From a virus: DNA of 28,322 nucleotides. Below the pieces are notes generated by a model, which had not been told where the DNA came from, made no database searches, and saw only the letters and a program-made list of their open reading frames with translations. A program made the position numbers and the translations under genes. Below, in pieces: positions 14,769-22,117 of this stretch (position 1 is the first letter of the stretch; each line of letters begins with the position of its first letter). The DNA lies in the IMG/VR virus record IMGVR_UViG_3300045117_000478, positions 1-28,322 of that record. One strand, 5' to 3'.

Positions 14769-16721
14769 TCAGGGGATCGTGATGTCGACGGTGCACTGGC
14801 ATCCCGCGACGCCATCCGCGCCGAGGACTGGGTCTCCGGGCCACTCGGCGCCGTTCGAGAAGGTCTCGTCGATGCCGACGGTCTCGCCGGACATGGCGGC
14901 GTGCTCGGAGCGCGGGTTGCGGCTGTTGACGACCCACGTCTTGGTGGCGGTGTCGCCCTGGAGCTGCTTGGCGGCCTCAGTGAGTGCGAACCCGGCCAGC
15001 GCGGCGAGGATCGCGGTGCCGGCCGACAGGGAGCGGGACGACTCGGCTTCGTCGAACACCGCTGCTACGTCGTCGCCCGCCTCGAGTGCGGCCTCGATGC
15101 GCTCGAGGGTGGTGGAGTTGACCGCGCCTGCACGGGATTCGGCGACCTTGCGGAGGAACGCCTCCGTGCGGTCGGGGTCGTAGTCGTCAGCCGAGAATCC
15201 CAGCGCCTCGGCCTGTCGCTCGCCCATCTCGCTGGCCGTGGTGAGCGCCAGGGCGTAAAGGTCATCGGCGAGTTCGTCATCCCATCGCTCGCCGTCCCAC
15301 CAGTCGCCAGCGGCCTTTGCGCCGAGGGCGGAGAGCACGACGCGGCGCTGACGGGCGAAGAACTCCCGAAAGACATCCTCAGCCTTCTCGGGGTAGCTCT
15401 CGGGCACGAGATCCTCGGACTTGAACGAGGATGCCTTGCGCCGCGCCTTGAGGTGGCGAGGGCCAGTCGCATTGAGGTTCTGGCTGCCCGAGTCGGTGGG
15501 TGAAGCCTGTCCGCCGGTGACCACGTTGAGCGGCGTGATGGGCTCGTCGAACGCTTCGCCGAGGGAGGGCAGGTTGAAGCGGGCGCGGCCCTCGTTGCGG
15601 GTCATGAGCGGGGCGCCGACGAGGGTCTGCATGACGGCCGCCTGCTCCTCAAAGGAGCCCTGGAGCTTCTCGGCGATGTTGAACTCGGCGTAGAACTCGG
15701 CGTTGTCCATGTCGAGCATCGGCAGGAGGAAGGTGTTGATCCGGTCCTCGATCTGCGCGATCAGCGGACCGAGAGTGTCGCCATAGAGCATCCGGCGGAA
15801 CTCGCGGACGTTGGAGTAGTTCGCGTTGTCGAGGATGCCGACCATGGTCGGGTTGACGTGGAACGCTGAGGCGACCGTCGAGAAGGACAGCTTGGCGGCC
15901 TCGACGAACTGCTGTTCCTGGGCGTTGAAGTCGACGCGAGTCAGCTTCATGCCGTCCTCGAGGATCGGCGTGCCGCCAGCCTTGGGGCCGCTGCCGGTGT
16001 ACTTGGCGTACCAGTCCTCGCGGAACTGCTTCATGGCCTCCGGGGACCACTGCGGGGCGTCCTTGGGGCGCTCGATGACCGCCGAGACGCGCCCACCCCG
16101 CTTCCACACCTGGCTGCGGTACTTCGACGCCTCGATCTGCTCCTGCAGCGTGCCCTTGAGCGCCTCAACCGTGGGGCTGCCCTTGCGCGGGCTCGACGGG
16201 TGGTAGCCCGTGAACGCCAGCACGTTCGCCGCCGGCACCTCGACCGACTCGCCGTTGGGCGAGAGGATCGCGTACCCCTTGGCGCCGAACACGTCGCGCC
16301 ACACCGGAGTGACCCAGGTCGGCGGCAGGCGACGGATCGTCCACCCGCTCGAGGACTCGGCGTCCTCGACTACGGCCCAGTAGGCGCGGTCGTAGAGCGC
16401 GAGATCGCCCACGAGCGAGTAGACGAGGTCGTAGGCCGTCTGGTCGGAGTTCGGGCGGCGCATGGTGGCCGCGAACGGGGACTCGCGGTCACGCAGGCGG
16501 TCCTCGCCGTCGCGGCGGAACGAGTGCAAGCCAAGCTGGGCGATGTTGCGCGCCAGGAACGACACAACCGTGCGGAGGTGGGGCTGGGTCGCCCACATCT
16601 GCGCAGGCGTGAGGTCGCCGAGGATGATGCCCTGGATCTCGTCGGCGCCCAGGTGCGTGACCTGCGGGGTGAAGAACGCGACGGGCTGCGGCCGACGAAG
16701 GAGGTTGTCCCAGAAGCCCAC
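14769..16721 (-). CDS. Portal protein fused to a MuF-like domain
   Basis: A 650-residue protein. Residues 1 to about 400 are an HK97-family portal: WDNLLRRPQPVAFF at the start, then LTPAQMWATQPHLRTVVSFL, YRSQVWKRGGR and NANYSNVREFRRMLYGDTL. The C-terminal third ends in a MuF-like minor head motif at 595-650: NSRNPRSEHAAMSGETV, PGDP and a CxC pair (GCQCTVDI). MuF-type proteins usually come from a separate gene downstream of the portal and enter the head. Here the two are one polypeptide with no stop between. The GTG at 16721 has AGGAGG eight bases upstream; the open frame upstream of it is a shadow of the terminase gene. Confidence 0.9.
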   Translation of the reverse strand: MGFWDNLLRRPQPVAFFTPQVTHLGADEIQGIILGDLTPAQMWATQPHLRTVVSFLARNIAQLGLHSFRRDGEDRLRDRESPFAATMRRPNSDQTAYDLVYSLVGDLALYDRAYWAVVEDAESSSGWTIRRLPPTWVTPVWRDVFGAKGYAILSPNGESVEVPAANVLAFTGYHPSSPRKGSPTVEALKGTLQEQIEASKYRSQVWKRGGRVSAVIERPKDAPQWSPEAMKQFREDWYAKYTGSGPKAGGTPILEDGMKLTRVDFNAQEQQFVEAAKLSFSTVASAFHVNPTMVGILDNANYSNVREFRRMLYGDTLGPLIAQIEDRINTFLLPMLDMDNAEFYAEFNIAEKLQGSFEEQAAVMQTLVGAPLMTRNEGRARFNLPSLGEAFDEPITPLNVVTGGQASPTDSGSQNLNATGPRHLKARRKASSFKSEDLVPESYPEKAEDVFREFFARQRRVVLSALGAKAAGDWWDGERWDDELADDLYALALTTASEMGERQAEALGFSADDYDPDRTEAFLRKVAESRAGAVNSTTLERIEAALEAGDDVAAVFDEAESSRSLSAGTAILAALAGFALTEAAKQLQGDTATKTWVVNSRNPRSEHAAMSGETVGIDETFSNGAEWPGDPVLGADGVAGCQCTVDITIP

Positions 16722-16735
16722 GCGGGCACCTCCTG

Positions 16736-18301
16736 TCAGATGGTCAGCACGCCCCGCGCCTCGTAGGCCGAGGTGGCGGGCTCCTCGGTGGGTCGATGAA
16801 GGAGCCAGATGGCGCCAGTGGCGGCCTGGAGAGGAGCGACGTCGGTCGGCGAGCGCTTGCGGTCCCACAGGAACGCGCCGGCCTCGGTGAGCTTCGGGAC
16901 CGCGGTGGCCGCGGCGAGATCCAGAGAGGGCCACGGGTTGTGATTCAGGGCGTTCTCGCGGACAAGGTCGTAGAACTTCCCCGTGCCCTGCGCCAGGTCG
17001 GCGCCGCCCCAGTCCTCGAAGTTGATGACCTTGCCCAGCTCGGCGTCGAGGTCCTCCATGAGTGAGGAGACGGGCGCGCCGCGGGTCTGGCCGGTGATCG
17101 CGTCGATGATGCCGGCACGCTCGCGGAGCCAGTCCGCGACCCAGTCGGATCCGGCCCGTTCGGCGACGACCTCAACCTGAGCACGACCATCGGCGGTGCG
17201 GCCGGCGAACGCGATGTAGGTCTTGATCCGGTCCTGCGACATGTCGACGCAGGCCACGACGTTGCCGACGATCTGCGGAGGTTCGGCGTCCTTATCCCAA
17301 CGGCCCGCGTCCCACGAACCAGGCGGAAAAGGACCCTCGAGCGTCCCGTCCGACCACTGGCACAGGCACTCGGTGCGGAAGACCCACTCGGGGTCCGTCT
17401 TTGCGTCGCTCGCCAACACGGACTCCCGGATCCGGTAGCCGAGCGACGGGTTGGACATTGCCCAGGCGTCTCGGTCCATCACGTCGGAGCCGGGAGGGGC
17501 CGACCACTCGAAGAGACCAAGTCCCGAATCGATGTCCGCGTCCTCGTCGACCTCGTCGGCGATGAGGTCATCGGGGGAGATGTCAGCATTGAGTCGATCA
17601 GGGTCGCCCAGCTCGTCATGAGCCTTCTGGCGGAGGTAGCGCAACACCACGCTGGTGGCATCGCCCGCGTTCGAGATCCCATAGACCTGCGCGCGCGGCT
17701 TGGCGTTCGTGGTCTTCGTGACTGCGGCCCAGGCATCCCACGACTGGTGCTCGCGAAGCTCGTCCAGGAGGACCAGCTCGCCGGACAGGCCGCGGCCGCC
17801 CCGACGAGAGGCAGCTTTGACCTTGTAGGTCTCGCGACTGCGCAACCGGAACATCTTCCGGCCGGGCTGGCGCTCCACCTTGCCGCCGCGCTCAATCTCC
17901 TCACGAAGCTCGTCGATGTCGAGCGCCATGTCGAGCGACTCGGACCAGAGAGACTCAGCAACCTCGAGATCCTGAGCCGTGCCAAGTACGAGCGAGGCGC
18001 GGTCCACAAAGAGCCGCCACAGCGTGAGCGCCTGCATCACGGTGCTCTTGCCGTTCTGGCGACCGACCAGAAGCACGACCTTGCGGAACCGGAAAACCGG
18101 ATCGCCGTAGTCATCCACCTCGGTGGGGTGAAGTTCAAGAGCGTGAGTCAGAAACCACTTCTGCCAGGGCATGAGACTCAGACCAAGGGTGTCCTCGGCG
18201 AAGCTGATGCATTCGAACCCGAGAGAGGTTTCGGGGGTGAGTTCTCGAAGGGGCGGGGTCCAGATCCGCGGCTCGGTTGAACCGAGTCGCTTAGCCGGCA
18301 T
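16736..18301 (-). CDS. terL: Terminase large subunit
   Basis: A 521-residue packaging motor. The ATPase has Walker A GRQNGKST at 80-87 and Walker B LVLLDE at 177-182, with the TAQ-type motif (VLGTAQDLEVAES) between. The nuclease domain from about residue 345 begins NVVACVDMSQD, whose Asp353 is the expected first metal ligand. The protein pumps DNA into the prohead through the portal and makes the packaging cut. The ATG at 18301 overlaps the small subunit gene by 11 nt, and AAGAAGG lies upstream. Confidence 0.95.
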   Translation of the reverse strand: MPAKRLGSTEPRIWTPPLRELTPETSLGFECISFAEDTLGLSLMPWQKWFLTHALELHPTEVDDYGDPVFRFRKVVLLVGRQNGKSTVMQALTLWRLFVDRASLVLGTAQDLEVAESLWSESLDMALDIDELREEIERGGKVERQPGRKMFRLRSRETYKVKAASRRGGRGLSGELVLLDELREHQSWDAWAAVTKTTNAKPRAQVYGISNAGDATSVVLRYLRQKAHDELGDPDRLNADISPDDLIADEVDEDADIDSGLGLFEWSAPPGSDVMDRDAWAMSNPSLGYRIRESVLASDAKTDPEWVFRTECLCQWSDGTLEGPFPPGSWDAGRWDKDAEPPQIVGNVVACVDMSQDRIKTYIAFAGRTADGRAQVEVVAERAGSDWVADWLRERAGIIDAITGQTRGAPVSSLMEDLDAELGKVINFEDWGGADLAQGTGKFYDLVRENALNHNPWPSLDLAAATAVPKLTEAGAFLWDRKRSPTDVAPLQAATGAIWLLHRPTEEPATSAYEARGVLTI

Positions 18302-18614
18302 CTGCGGCCTTCTTGGTGGGCGCCGGTCGGTTCCTTAGCTGCCTGACCTCGGCCAGCTTGCCGCCAGCCTCCTCCTTGCCAATCCCTCCCTCGATGCGAG
18401 CCTTCGGGGTTGCGTACATCTCGCGAAGGACGTTCATCAGGTGGGGGAGCAGGTACAGGGCCTTGGTGACCTCTTGGCCGTCACCAAGGGCGGTCGCCTC
18501 GTCCACGCGGTCGGCGATCTTGCGACCCGCCTCAACAAGCGCGTCGTCGACCTCGGGAGCAACCTGCGCGTTGCTCTTTACGCTGCGGTCGAACGCCTCT
18601 CGGAGATCGCCCAT
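18291..18614 (-). CDS. Terminase small subunit-like protein
   Basis: A 107-residue, mostly helical protein (MGDLREAFDRSVKSNAQVAP). It has a central helical pair (LYLLPHLMNVLREMYATPKA) and a charged tail ending in PAPTKKAADAG. Its size, helical content and position directly before the large subunit fit the small terminase, which recognises the packaging site. The ATG at 18614 is preceded by GAGGAGG about eight bases upstream. No specific DNA-binding motif is visible. Confidence 0.75.
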   Translation of the reverse strand: MGDLREAFDRSVKSNAQVAPEVDDALVEAGRKIADRVDEATALGDGQEVTKALYLLPHLMNVLREMYATPKARIEGGIGKEEAGGKLAEVRQLRNRPAPTKKAADAG

Positions 18615-18716
18615 GAGACTTCCTCCTCGCGCGCGATGGGGTGGGGGTCGGCTCGCTATGAGAACCGCTGCCGGTGGAGCGGTTCGGACTCGAGATTGAC
18701 AGTGATCCGAACGCCC
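18615..18716 (-). other. Spacer with inverted repeat between HNH and terminase genes
   Basis: This 102-base spacer is unusual in a region of overlapping genes. It contains a perfect 8-bp inverted repeat, GAACCGCT at 18662-18669 and AGCGGTTC at 18678-18685, with an 8-base loop. In cos-type phages with an HNH protein next to the small terminase, the packaging site often lies in this interval. A cos or pac site is therefore possible; a simple transcription hairpin is the alternative. Confidence 0.4.
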
Positions 18717-18998
18717 CTACCATCTCCGGCTGGTGACACCGACCGAGCTCGTGCCTTCGTCAGCACCAGCCGACTTGCCGCAGTGGGCGTGCTCCGCTTG
18801 CAGGTTCGCGGGGTCGTCCCGGAGGTGTGGGTGGTCGATCCATGACTTGATGTGGCCGGCGATGAACGCGTCCGGGTGCTCGGGTGGCAACGTGTAGTCG
18901 ATCCGTTGACCGCAACGAGCGCAAGGCTGGCGTCGCTGAGCCTTGAGGTTGTCGGCGTTGCGTCGCTCTCGCCGGGTCCTGCCGTTCCGCTCAGTCAT
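18717..18998 (-). CDS. HNH endonuclease
   Basis: A 93-residue protein with a zinc-binding CxxC at 26-29 (CARC), the first His in AGHIKSW, Asn in PANLQAEH and the final His-Cys pair in EHAHC, the classical H-N-H layout. Small HNH proteins next to the terminase genes assist cleavage during packaging in HK97-type cos phages. The ATG at 18998 overlaps the preceding small gene's shifted-frame stop by 8 nt; its ribosome-binding site is weak, so coupling is likely. A longer frame reaches 19112 but would include the neighbouring gene in another frame. Confidence 0.85.
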   Translation of the reverse strand: MTERNGRTRRERRNADNLKAQRRQPCARCGQRIDYTLPPEHPDAFIAGHIKSWIDHPHLRDDPANLQAEHAHCGKSAGADEGTSSVGVTSRRW

Positions 18999-19183
18999 CG
19001 CGCAGGACGCTGATGACGGCTGCGCTATCGGAGACGAACCGCAGGGTTCGGTACTCCCCCCCCCATTTCTTTTGAGTCGATACCCGGGGGGCCCTTCGGA
19101 AGCCGATAGCACTCCCGCCCCCCGATGACCGGGGGGGTGTTGTCGGCCTGGCTGCTGTGGTCACTAACGACAAGCACGTTCAT
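18991..19183 (-). CDS. Small unknown protein split by a 9-G run
   Basis: The ATG at 19183 has a very good AGGAGG six bases upstream, so translation very probably starts here. The frame (MNVLVVSDHSSQADNTPPVI) is open for 52 codons and stops at 19025, soon after a run of nine G. Read with one base fewer in that run, it would continue as EYRTLRFVSDSAAVISVLRD and stop at 18991, overlapping the HNH start by 8 nt; the product would be 63 residues. The region holds three further G or C runs of 6, 6 and 7. The break may be a sequencing error, slippage or a programmed shift. The function is unknown. Confidence 0.5.
19056..19064. other. Nine-base G/C homopolymer
   Basis: Nine consecutive C on the plus strand (nine G in the coding strand) inside the small gene before the HNH endonuclease. 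Losing one base joins the two halves of its reading frame. Such tracts slip during replication, transcription and sequencing. Confidence 0.9.
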
Positions 19184-19196
19184 CCCGGCCTCCTGA

Positions 19197-19231
19197 CTCG
19201 CCTGCCCGGTGCGCGCCCGTCGACAGGCGAG
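19197..19231 (-). repeat. Inverted repeat upstream of the packaging operon
   Basis: CTCGCCTG at 19197-19204 and CAGGCGAG at 19224-19231 form a perfect 8-bp stem with a 19-base loop, immediately upstream of the AGGAGG site of the first gene after the terminator. It could be a 5' leader hairpin or an operator for the late operon. No promoter consensus was recognised in 19184-19294. Confidence 0.4.
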
Positions 19232-19294
19232 CCGGAGGGTTGGCCGCTGCTCGTACGCCATGCGCCCCGCGGCCGAGGTAGTCCCGAGAAAGGC

Positions 19295-19326
19295 GAAAGA
19301 CCCCGGTCACTGGACCAGGGCCTTTC
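19295..19326 (-). terminator. Terminator at the end of the early operon
   Basis: On the minus strand, a 13-pair stem (GAAAGGCCCTGGT with ACCGGGGTCTTTC) and a six-base loop, then GCCTTTCTC. Two of the pairs are G-U wobbles that pair only in the minus-strand transcript, so the element is oriented for this operon. It begins one base after the stop of the GIY-YIG-type gene. It separates the early/replication genes from the packaging genes. Confidence 0.75.
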
Positions 19327-19327
19327 G

Positions 19328-19870
19328 TCACGCAGTCTGCTGAAGCGCTGCCGACATTGGGCCAGCGGCCTTGACGCGCCTCACTGTGTAGCCCCACGGT
19401 TCGCCGTACTTGTGGCGCACCGCTTCAACATGCGCGAGGAGGCGCCGAGATGGATTGAAGTTCTCCCGGCGGCCCTGGCGTTCGGCCGCAAACTCGGCGT
19501 GCCTCGCCTGCTCCCGTTCGCGCCAGCCAGGCTCGACGGCCAGCAGCGCATCTCTGCCGACCCGAAGTTGGCTAATGCGCTCGGCAAGATGGATCGTGTA
19601 GCCGATCTTGATGTGATCGCCGAGGCGGACGTAATAGACCACCGACCTTGACCGGGACCAGTCGGCCATCCGCCGCTCGCGATCTTGGGCGGCGAGGCGA
19701 GCGGGCTCTTTCCGCTCTCGCATCGCGTCGGCGCCGAAGATGGTGCGACGATGCACGTAGGTCTGGCCGATGATCGAGAAGTGGTAGTCGCAGAGTTCGA
19801 TCTCGTCGACGCACTCGGTCTTGCAGCCGAGCCACTTGCAGCGGTCGAACCGGCTGCCCTCGAACCTCAC
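19328..19870 (-). CDS. MUG113/T5orf172-type GIY-YIG family protein
   Basis: A 180-residue protein. Residues 11-30 hold a probable zinc-binding site, with four or five Cys/His (CKWLGC, C20, CDYH). From about 77 there is a GIY-YIG-type core: VVYYVRLGDHIKIGYT, then LAERISQL with Arg98, ERE at 118-120 and GRRENFNP near 133. This matches the MUG113/T5orf172 branch of small GIY-YIG-like domains of phages. Many carry nuclease activity, but some may only bind DNA. The GTG at 19870 overlaps the preceding 26-codon frame as GTGA. It is the last gene before the operon terminator. Confidence 0.8.
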   Translation of the reverse strand: MRFEGSRFDRCKWLGCKTECVDEIELCDYHFSIIGQTYVHRRTIFGADAMRERKEPARLAAQDRERRMADWSRSRSVVYYVRLGDHIKIGYTIHLAERISQLRVGRDALLAVEPGWREREQARHAEFAAERQGRRENFNPSRRLLAHVEAVRHKYGEPWGYTVRRVKAAGPMSAALQQTA

Positions 19871-19947
19871 TGCATCACCCCGAATCTGGGGACGCTGCCG
19901 CCGCGAAAACCCGGCATAAGCAATTTAACCACATGGATGTCATTCAT
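19867..19947 (-). CDS. Tiny 26-residue frame bridging two genes
   Basis: An ATG-initiated frame of 26 residues (MNDIHVVKLLMPGFRGGSVP, then RFGVMQ). It overlaps the preceding stop as ATGA and the following start as GTGA, so it exactly fills the gap. There is no clear ribosome-binding site; coupling would drive it. It resembles no known peptide, and it could be a chance frame, although such exact double overlaps are unlikely by chance. Confidence 0.4.
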   Translation of the reverse strand: MNDIHVVKLLMPGFRGGSVPRFGVMQ

Positions 19948-20807
19948 GCCGCAGATCGCTTTCGAGTCGGCGTGGACAGGTGCAGTCGCCAGAGGTCCGG
20001 CCACCACACCCAGGTCTTCCGGGTCTCAAGGTCGCACCACGCACTGACAGTTTCGGTCGCCTCGTCGGCGAGCCACTTGCGGATGGTCCTCTCTGGTCGC
20101 CCCTGGGCCTTCAGGGTCGCCAGCGCGTCCACGAGCGGCACGTAGCGCTCGGCGCCCTCGGAGCGCAGCATCCGCGCGTAGGCACGCTGGAACTCGTCGG
20201 GGCTGTAGCGGCGCTTGCAGGACGGGCACTTGAAGTGGTCCGCGTCCTCGGTGTCGGCGTAGGCGACGATCAGCAGCGGTTTGAAGTCGCAGTCGTCGGC
20301 GTCGCAGCGGACCCGTGTCCGGTCAGCCCGCTTGCCGGCGTACAGCAGGTTCTCGAGCCGGACTCGAGCCCGCCGCACGTCCTTCGCGAATTCGTCCCAG
20401 TGCAGCTCGTTGTCCCACGCCCAGTCGAGCGAGCCGCGGATGAAGTTCGCCTCGGTCGAGATGGTTGGTCGGCGGTCGAGCGAGTACCCAGCTTCGGCGC
20501 GCCACTGCTCGGACCAGAACAGGAGCGTTTGGAGCGGCGGCTCGCCCTCGTCGTCTTCGCTCTCGGCGTAGTGGCAGCGGCTGTGGTCGAGCCGGTTGCA
20601 GATCGACAGGTGGTAGAACTCCTCGGCCGCGACGTTCTCGCCCCACTCGTAGGGGCTGCCGACGGGCGCGAGGGCGACCATCGCCTCGCCGCCGGGCATG
20701 AGCCGGTCGTTGGCCTTGTGGACGGCCTGTACGAGCAAACCTTCGTACAGCGTCTCGATCTCGCGCAGGTCGCGTGCGACCTTCACCAGCGGACTGATCT
20801 CGGTCAT
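19944..20807 (-). CDS. Zinc-ribbon protein with HTH-like C-terminus
   Basis: A 287-residue protein. It has a helical N-terminal half (TEISPLVKVARDLREIETLY), a zinc-ribbon-like CX4C...CXXC (Cys168, 173, 194, 197) and a probable helix-turn-helix at 224-250 (PLVDALATLKAQGRPERTIR, KWLADE). The C-terminus is rich in Trp (TWVWWPDLWRL). The domain order suggests a DNA-binding protein of the actinobacterial phage early region, but the family is not one I can name. The ATG at 20807 has AGGAGGGG close upstream and overlaps the preceding stop (ATGA). Confidence 0.7.
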   Translation of the reverse strand: MTEISPLVKVARDLREIETLYEGLLVQAVHKANDRLMPGGEAMVALAPVGSPYEWGENVAAEEFYHLSICNRLDHSRCHYAESEDDEGEPPLQTLLFWSEQWRAEAGYSLDRRPTISTEANFIRGSLDWAWDNELHWDEFAKDVRRARVRLENLLYAGKRADRTRVRCDADDCDFKPLLIVAYADTEDADHFKCPSCKRRYSPDEFQRAYARMLRSEGAERYVPLVDALATLKAQGRPERTIRKWLADEATETVSAWCDLETRKTWVWWPDLWRLHLSTPTRKRSAA

Positions 20808-21484
20808 CGCTTCCCCTCCTGCGCCCCACAGCGCCCGTCTCCCGCGTTGTCGTCGTCCCGGTGGCCCTCGGGTCCACCGTCGTCCTCCGAGGCCGTCAGA
20901 TCGCCGCCGAGCGTGCTCAGCACTTCGTCTGCGAGGTGGTCGTCGAATGGCCCGGCCTCCCCATCTGCGAAGTAGTCGCCTTCCCAGCGCCCACAGGTGC
21001 AGTGCGTGCCGATCTCCTCGCCCTCGCCGTCATAGCGGTTCCTGGGGATGTGTGCGCGGATGGTCGCAAGGATGGCGCTGCGGTCAGGCCGCGGCCGCCG
21101 CTTGCCCTCGGGTTCACCATTTGGGCCGTCGGGGTGGCCGTACAGCTCCTTGAGCACGGCAGCCCGGTTCATGGCGAGCAGGTGCGACTCCTCGGCTTGC
21201 TGCTTCCAGAGCGCCCGAACCTCCTCGGCGCCGGCCACCTTCGCCTCCGCGGCCTCCAGTCGGTCGATCAGCTCGAGGACGGTCGGCGGGTCGAAGGCGG
21301 CGATGTGGGCGGCGTCCTGCTCGACAAACTCGGCGCCCCGGTCCAGCGACGACCCCTTGACGATCCGGCCCATGTGGTCGAGGTCCGTCTCGACATGGGT
21401 GCCCATGGGGTCATGTGTCACCAGCCAGCGCCCCGGTGTCGCCGCCTCCGCCACCCGCCTCAGGTGGTCCAGGTCGAGAGTCAT
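20804..21484 (-). CDS. Ead/Ea22-like accessory protein
   Basis: A 226-residue protein whose N-terminus has the Ead/Ea22-like pattern: LRRVAEAATPGRWLVT and DAAHIAAFDPPTVLELIDRL. The middle is coiled and charged. Near the C-terminus it has CTCGRWEGDYF then DDHLADEVL, a CxCGxW...HLAD motif shared with the gene at 25895-26425. Ead-type genes are common non-essential early genes of temperate phages with unclear functions. It starts at 21484 with an ATGA overlap and ends in one. Confidence 0.68.
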   Translation of the reverse strand: MTLDLDHLRRVAEAATPGRWLVTHDPMGTHVETDLDHMGRIVKGSSLDRGAEFVEQDAAHIAAFDPPTVLELIDRLEAAEAKVAGAEEVRALWKQQAEESHLLAMNRAAVLKELYGHPDGPNGEPEGKRRPRPDRSAILATIRAHIPRNRYDGEGEEIGTHCTCGRWEGDYFADGEAGPFDDHLADEVLSTLGGDLTASEDDGGPEGHRDDDNAGDGRCGAQEGKR

Positions 21485-21762
21485 CGCGCGGCCTCCTGCT
21501 CATCGCGCTCGATGGAGGTCATCCACGTGACCTTCTCGATGCGACCCTCCGCCACGTGCGCGCCGAGGTGTCCCCAGTCGTTTTCGCAACGGTGACCGCG
21601 CTCGATGCCAACACCGGGCGGTGCGGCCTGGTGGCACGGGCCAGGCCGCGGGGCGGGAGTGGGTCGCTCCAGCGCGTTGGCGATGCGGGCCAGCGTCTCG
21701 TGGATGCGCTCCAGGGCGTCCAGCGTGGCGCCGTCGATCTCGACGCTCAGGTTCTCGCTCAT
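21481..21762 (-). CDS. Small unknown early protein
   Basis: A 93-residue protein with a helical first third (MSENLSVEIDGATLDALERI) followed by a Pro-rich segment and a Cys/His-containing region (CHQAAPP, HRCENDWGHLGAH). The start at 21762 is preceded by GAGGAGGG and overlaps the previous stop as ATGA. The family is not recognised. A metal-binding fold is possible from the two Cys and several His. Confidence 0.62.
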   Translation of the reverse strand: MSENLSVEIDGATLDALERIHETLARIANALERPTPAPRPGPCHQAAPPGVGIERGHRCENDWGHLGAHVAEGRIEKVTWMTSIERDEQEAAR

Positions 21763-22049
21763 CGGCCCTCCTCGGGCTGCTCGTCCAGGTAGGCCAGCGC
21801 GACCGCGGTGGCTCCCTCGTTGGTGTCGCTGTGGAACGCGATGTCGCCGTCGGCTTCTCGCCCGAACCGCAGGTAGCCCTTGACGCCGGACTGCTGCCGG
21901 ACGGCGACGTTGACCAGCTCGACGAACGGCTCCATCTCGTCTTGCAGCACGGCCTCGGTGCGCAGCCAGTCGGCGACGGCGTGCCAGCGGGCGTCGGGGT
22001 CGGTGCGCATCTGCTCGGCGGCCCTGGTCCACAGGTCGGTGCGGCTCAT
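21759..22049 (-). CDS. Small unknown early protein
   Basis: A 96-residue, acidic protein (MSRTDLWTRAAEQMRTDPDA) with an N-terminal helical part and a strand-rich second half (SGVKGYLRFGREADGDIAFH). Its ATG at 22049 overlaps the stop of the 23-codon frame before it (ATGA). No motif points to a function. Confidence 0.62.
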   Translation of the reverse strand: MSRTDLWTRAAEQMRTDPDARWHAVADWLRTEAVLQDEMEPFVELVNVAVRQQSGVKGYLRFGREADGDIAFHSDTNEGATAVALAYLDEQPEEGR

Positions 22050-22117
22050 GTCGTCTCGCTCTCTCCGCGCAGTTGCCGGCGGGCTGCTGCGATGTGCTCG
22101 GCGTGTCGGGTGGTCAT
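22046..22117 (-). CDS. Tiny 23-residue frame after the helicase gene
   Basis: An ATG frame of 23 residues (MTTRHAEHIAAARRQLRGES, ETT). It overlaps the helicase stop as ATGA and the next start as ATGA. A GGGGGAT lies just upstream of the ATG, giving it the best ribosome-binding site of the three tiny frames. It would be a short, basic helix of unknown role. Confidence 0.48.
   Translation of the reverse strand: MTTRHAEHIAAARRQLRGESETT

Noticed and set aside
18532-18723. 63-codon frame across the HNH-terminase gap
   Set aside because: Overlaps 83 bases of the small terminase in another frame, is Ser/Arg-rich and has no ribosome-binding site.
19025-19261. Longer start at 19261 for the small gene with the G run
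   Set aside because: The ribosome-binding site before 19261 is weak, whereas 19183 has AGGAGG at a good distance; the longer form stays possible.
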